This document shows positions 54,321-57,447 of a DNA stretch of 57,447 nucleotides, in pieces. The first letter of the stretch is position 1, and every line of letters starts with the position of its first letter. This stretch comes from Klebsiella pneumoniae. GTDB lineage: Bacteria; Myxococcota_A; UBA9042. The stretch is from assembly GCA_945889325.1 (NCBI GenBank), contig CAMDBH010000015.1:1-57447 (forward strand), written 5' to 3'. Below the pieces are notes generated by a model, which saw only the letters and a program-made list of their open reading frames with translations, had not been told where the DNA came from and made no database searches. A program made the translations under genes and the position numbers.

Positions 54321-57149
54321 ATGGCAAAATTCAGCGATGTTTCCAACGACGATTTGGTGCCGGGCAAGTACGCATCCGCTCAGAAGGTCGCGGCGCGCAA
54401 TGAATTGTCTCTCGGCCGCTTTGCGGATCGCATCGTGGCGACGCGCCGCGTTGCAGGCCGCGATGCGGAATTTGCGCCGTTGCCCGCCCAAATGCATCCG
54501 CTGTTGGTGCAAGCGCTACAATCCCGTGGAATTACTCGACTCTACTGCCATCAAACTGAGAGTTTTGGCGCAGCCTTGGACGGCGAAAATGCCGTTATTA
54601 CGACGGGAACCGCCAGCGGAAAATCGCTGGCGTACCTGCTTCCGGTGATTCAATCGGTCTTGGAGGATCCGTCGTCACGCTCGATCTTGCTGTTTCCAAC
54701 AAAAGCGTTGACGCAAGACCAGTTGCGAGGCATCCTTAGCCTGGTCGATCCAATTCGCGGCGTGCGCGTGGAAGCCGGCGTTTACGATGGCGACACCCCG
54801 CCCGCCGAACGTGTGCGCATCCGCGACAAATGCAATTTGGTGCTGACCAATCCAGACATGCTCAACGCAGCCCTGCTCCCTTCGCATGGACGCCAAGGCT
54901 TTGCTCATATTTTCCGCAATGTACGCTACATTGTGCTGGACGAACTCCATACCTACCGCGGCGCTTTCGGCGCGCACTTTGCCAATCTGATGCGTCGCTT
55001 GTTGCGAATTTGCGCCCACTACGGCAGCAAGCCACAATTTCTCTGTAGTTCAGCAACGATCGCCAATGCGAAGGAGCACGCGGAAACACTTTGCCACCGA
55101 TCCTTTCGCTTGATCGATCGCGACGGTTCGCCTTCTGCCGGCAAAATTGTGCATTTTTGGCAACCGCCCCTGCTCGAAAACGGCATGCGCAAGTCGGTTA
55201 CCGCTGAAATGTCGTTGCTTTTGCCACATTTGGTCCAAACGCAGCACCGGTCGATCGGTTTTTGCCGCAGTCGCAAGGAAACGGAGATTGTCTTGAAGGA
55301 ATCGCGTGATCGCCTCAGCAAGGTCGCAGGCGCGCACGACGAGAGCTATCTGCTGGCCGGCTATCGCGGCGGTTACACGCCCAAGGAGAGGCGCGAAGTC
55401 GAGAAATCGTTGGTTGAAGGCAAATTACTCGGCGTTGTGTCAACCAATGCACTCGAATTGGGTATTGATATTGGTGCTTTGCAAGTCGTCGTCCAAGGAG
55501 GCTACCCGGGCACACGGGCCTCGTTTTGGCAGCAGATGGGCCGTGCTGGACGCCGCGGTGAAGTCGCCCACGCAATCCTGATCTTGGCGCTATCCCCTGA
55601 AGATACCTACATCGCCGAGAATCCGGATTGGTTGCTGGGCCAGCCCGCCGAACACGCCGTGGTCGATCGCGACAATTTGGCGATTCAGTTGGCCCATGTG
55701 CGCGCTGCTGCAGCGGAATTGCCGCTTTGCCCGGACGACGCCGCCCTATTTCCGGATCTGGGAGAAATCCTGCCAGTTCTACACAAGGCCGGAGAAGTAC
55801 GAGATATTCAAGGCAATTGGCATTGGCACGGCGGGCCATTTCCCGCTGGCGAGTTCAGCTTGCGCAACCTGGAAGCCGACCGCTTCAAAATCGTCAACCG
55901 CCTGACTGGTAAGACCATTACGGAAATGGACCGGCCGCAAGTCTATCGCGAGGCGCACACCCGCGCGGTGTACTTGCACGATGGCGTGCAATATCAAATA
56001 GAAACGCTGGACTTGGTCAGCCACACGGCGACGGTGGTGCCGGTTGAACAGAATTTCTACACCCAACCGGATGTGCGCAGCAATATTGACGTTTTGCTAA
56101 CGCAGGAGCAAAAGCCCTTGGCATCCCCGAGCGCAGTGGTGCGCACGCATGCTTCGTTTGGCGATGTGCGCGTCGATGAAGCAGTGGTCGGCTACAAGAT
56201 GCTGGAATTCCACAACCATCAGAACTTAGGCTATGAAGCGCTCCACGAACCGCTGCGCCTTTCACTGGAAACCGAAGGGGTGTGGATTCCGATTCCTGAA
56301 TCCGTGCTGAGGGTTCTAGGCAAAGAGAATCAGGAGACTTTGGTCGGCATGGTGCAGCCGATTCTCGCTTGCGCGCGCATGCGCACGATGGCGGAACGGT
56401 CAGACCTGCGGGGCACCAGTTTTCATTATGTGGATGAGCAAAGTGGCAAAACCCGCACCGCCCTGATTTGTTATGACAGCCACCCGGGTGGTTTGGGTTA
56501 CGCGGCCAAAGCCTTTGATTATATAGACTCAATTGTTGAAGGCGCGATCGAACTCGTGGCCCACTGCCCTTGCCACAACGGCTGCCCGGCATGCGCCGGC
56601 GACTACGTGCGCGACAAGGTCTTGATTCATTGGGCGTTACAATCGCTGCGCGAGGCGATGCCTGTTCCCGCTGTCGTGCGATCAGCCGTGCCGAACGCAC
56701 ACGTCGTTGATGCAGAAGTTCATGATAAGATAGCCTTTGACCAACTGCCTGCGCGCTGGCAGGAAGTACTCGATCGCCTCAAGGCGGCGGGCATCGCGGG
56801 CGCAGACGTACTGGCGACTCTGCCTGGCATCGATCGCCACGAAAATCGCTTGCGGTTGCAGGTCCCCAGTCCGGGTTTGGCCGACTGGCTGCGCAGCGAA
56901 CCGACCCACGCTCGCCTGCGGCAGGGTTTGGCACAAATGCTAATTGTGCCAAAGGATTGGCAGCTAGTCTTTGAAGTCATTGCTGGCGAACGCGACCGCG
57001 TCTTGCACCGCGCGATCAAAGTGCAGCGCCGCCACGATGACATCGTTCAGCACAATCCGACATCAGAAAAACAGGCAAATGCAAAATTGGCGGCGGGTTA
57101 CACGCTGCAAGGTGACTACGTCGTGCCAAGCGACGATTCGGTAAACTGA
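54321..57149 (+). CDS. MrfA/YprA-like superfamily 2 DNA helicase with DUF1998
   Basis: A 942-residue DEAD/DEAH-type helicase. Visible motifs: Walker A TGTASGKS (near 95), FPTKALTQDQL (motif Ia), LDELHTYRG (DExH, motif II), SSATIAN (motif III), STNALELGIDIGALQVVVQGGYPG (motif V) and QQMGRAGRRGE (motif VI). The C-terminal third carries the DUF1998/MrfA zinc-binding block (CPCHNGCPACAG near residue 755). The family acts in DNA repair in Bacillus subtilis. A region at the end (about 810-870, helix-rich, TLPGIDRHENRLRLQVPSPG) is not clear. ATG with GGGAGG 10 bp upstream. It follows the Rieske gene by 54 bp. Confidence 0.9.
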   Translation: MAKFSDVSNDDLVPGKYASAQKVAARNELSLGRFADRIVATRRVAGRDAEFAPLPAQMHPLLVQALQSRGITRLYCHQTESFGAALDGENAVITTGTASGKSLAYLLPVIQSVLEDPSSRSILLFPTKALTQDQLRGILSLVDPIRGVRVEAGVYDGDTPPAERVRIRDKCNLVLTNPDMLNAALLPSHGRQGFAHIFRNVRYIVLDELHTYRGAFGAHFANLMRRLLRICAHYGSKPQFLCSSATIANAKEHAETLCHRSFRLIDRDGSPSAGKIVHFWQPPLLENGMRKSVTAEMSLLLPHLVQTQHRSIGFCRSRKETEIVLKESRDRLSKVAGAHDESYLLAGYRGGYTPKERREVEKSLVEGKLLGVVSTNALELGIDIGALQVVVQGGYPGTRASFWQQMGRAGRRGEVAHAILILALSPEDTYIAENPDWLLGQPAEHAVVDRDNLAIQLAHVRAAAAELPLCPDDAALFPDLGEILPVLHKAGEVRDIQGNWHWHGGPFPAGEFSLRNLEADRFKIVNRLTGKTITEMDRPQVYREAHTRAVYLHDGVQYQIETLDLVSHTATVVPVEQNFYTQPDVRSNIDVLLTQEQKPLASPSAVVRTHASFGDVRVDEAVVGYKMLEFHNHQNLGYEALHEPLRLSLETEGVWIPIPESVLRVLGKENQETLVGMVQPILACARMRTMAERSDLRGTSFHYVDEQSGKTRTALICYDSHPGGLGYAAKAFDYIDSIVEGAIELVAHCPCHNGCPACAGDYVRDKVLIHWALQSLREAMPVPAVVRSAVPNAHVVDAEVHDKIAFDQLPARWQEVLDRLKAAGIAGADVLATLPGIDRHENRLRLQVPSPGLADWLRSEPTHARLRQGLAQMLIVPKDWQLVFEVIAGERDRVLHRAIKVQRRHDDIVQHNPTSEKQANAKLAAGYTLQGDYVVPSDDSVN

Positions 57150-57228
57150 TCTCTTCGCCGACACCCATCCCGTGATTTGGCGCTCGACGATTTTGGCTTC
57201 AAACGCCAGAACTTTTGCAATCCTTGAA

Positions 57229-57253
57229 CGACCGGCCACCTCAGGGCCGGTCG
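57229..57253. other. Short hairpin downstream of the helicase gene
   Basis: A perfect 9-bp inverted repeat, CGACCGGCC (57229-57237) / GGCCGGTCG (57245-57253), with a 7-nt loop. There is no T tract on either side, so an intrinsic terminator is doubtful. It is the only structure I see between the helicase stop at 57149 and the right-hand terminal repeat at 57301. Confidence 0.45.
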
Positions 57254-57300
57254 GTTGGCGATCCCGCGGCGATGCGCGCCGCGCGGATTCATTGATGAAA

Positions 57301-57447
57301 CAGGGCGATCGCAAGAACGGTAACCATCTGACACTTTGAGAGATATTCTCAACTTTATCAGCCCTGGTTACCGCCAACCGGTGATCTGCGGACATTGGGG
57401 CGCACGGTTTGGAACACAATTGCTGAATTATTAAAAGTATTTTCTGA
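57301..57447 (-). repeat. Right copy of 147-bp terminal inverted repeat
   Basis: The exact reverse complement of 1-147, including the nested palindrome (here 57318-57373) and the GCGATCGC octamer (57305-57312). The 151 bases before it hold no gene. See the left copy for interpretation. Confidence 0.95.

Overview
This is a 57.4 kb stretch of moderately high-GC, gene-dense DNA. It looks like part of the main chromosome of a Gram-negative bacterium related to the Myxococcota, Bradymonadota or another former deltaproteobacterial group. The evidence is: secreted proteins with Myxococcus-type cysteine-rich repeats (CGDG...E.CDDG) and CDDxNPCT repeats, many lipoproteins with Ala/Asp-rich linkers after the lipidated Cys, a eukaryotic-like Ser/Thr kinase followed by a TPR protein, a type II glutamine synthetase, and housekeeping genes (groES/groEL, htpG, ddl, a CtaA-type heme A synthase). 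I saw no phage, plasmid, IS transposase, CRISPR, rRNA or tRNA. The lineage is an inference from protein style.

Layout. 1-147 and 57301-57447 are a perfect 147-bp inverted repeat that brackets the window. 0.4-6.1 kb: a small uncharacterised gene with a probable frameshift at its start, an EamA transporter, an RsuA-type pseudouridine synthase, a Cys-rich secreted protein and a tandem ThyX-like protein. 6.3-13.6 kb: a run of exported proteins (Tat-exported S55 peptidase-like, beta-propeller-like, PI-PLC-like lipoprotein, lipoprotein, M28 carboxypeptidase Q-like), ending near a terminator. 13.7-16.5 kb (minus): two exported thioredoxin-domain proteins. 16.7-21.6 kb (plus): extensin-like M15 protein, FAH hydrolase, OPT transporter, Cys-rich lipoprotein. 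21.7-28.6 kb (minus): barrel, PlsC-like acyltransferase, membrane protein, htpG, DUF4139 lipoprotein. 28.8-31.2 kb (plus): SDR and a serine hydrolase. 31.2-33.2 kb (minus): large CDDxNPCT lipoprotein. 33.4-39.1 kb (plus): kinase, TPR protein, heme A synthase, secreted protein, esterase. 39.1-44.5 kb (minus): SH3-like protein, RidA, small protein, groEL, groES, membrane protein. 44.6-48.0 kb: a secreted protein, then a minus-strand ddl cluster. 48.0-57.1 kb (plus): glnII, penicillin acylase, thiO, DUF971, Rieske protein, MrfA-like helicase.

The most notable observation is at 15126-16514 on the minus strand. An outer-membrane-barrel/thioredoxin fusion is separated from its own RBS, start codon and signal peptide by one in-frame TGA. 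The TGA sits at the second Cys position of a would-be CxxC (C-A-T-TGA-G-N-P). It is followed by a 26-nt hairpin whose apical GGU triloop begins 17 nt after the TGA, the layout of a bacterial SECIS element. I read it as a candidate exported selenoprotein with a CxxU motif. A thioredoxin-like lipoprotein (WCASC) lies directly downstream, so the two may form an extracytoplasmic redox pair. The window contains none of the Sec machinery (selA, selB, selC, selD), so decoding must be tested elsewhere in the genome.
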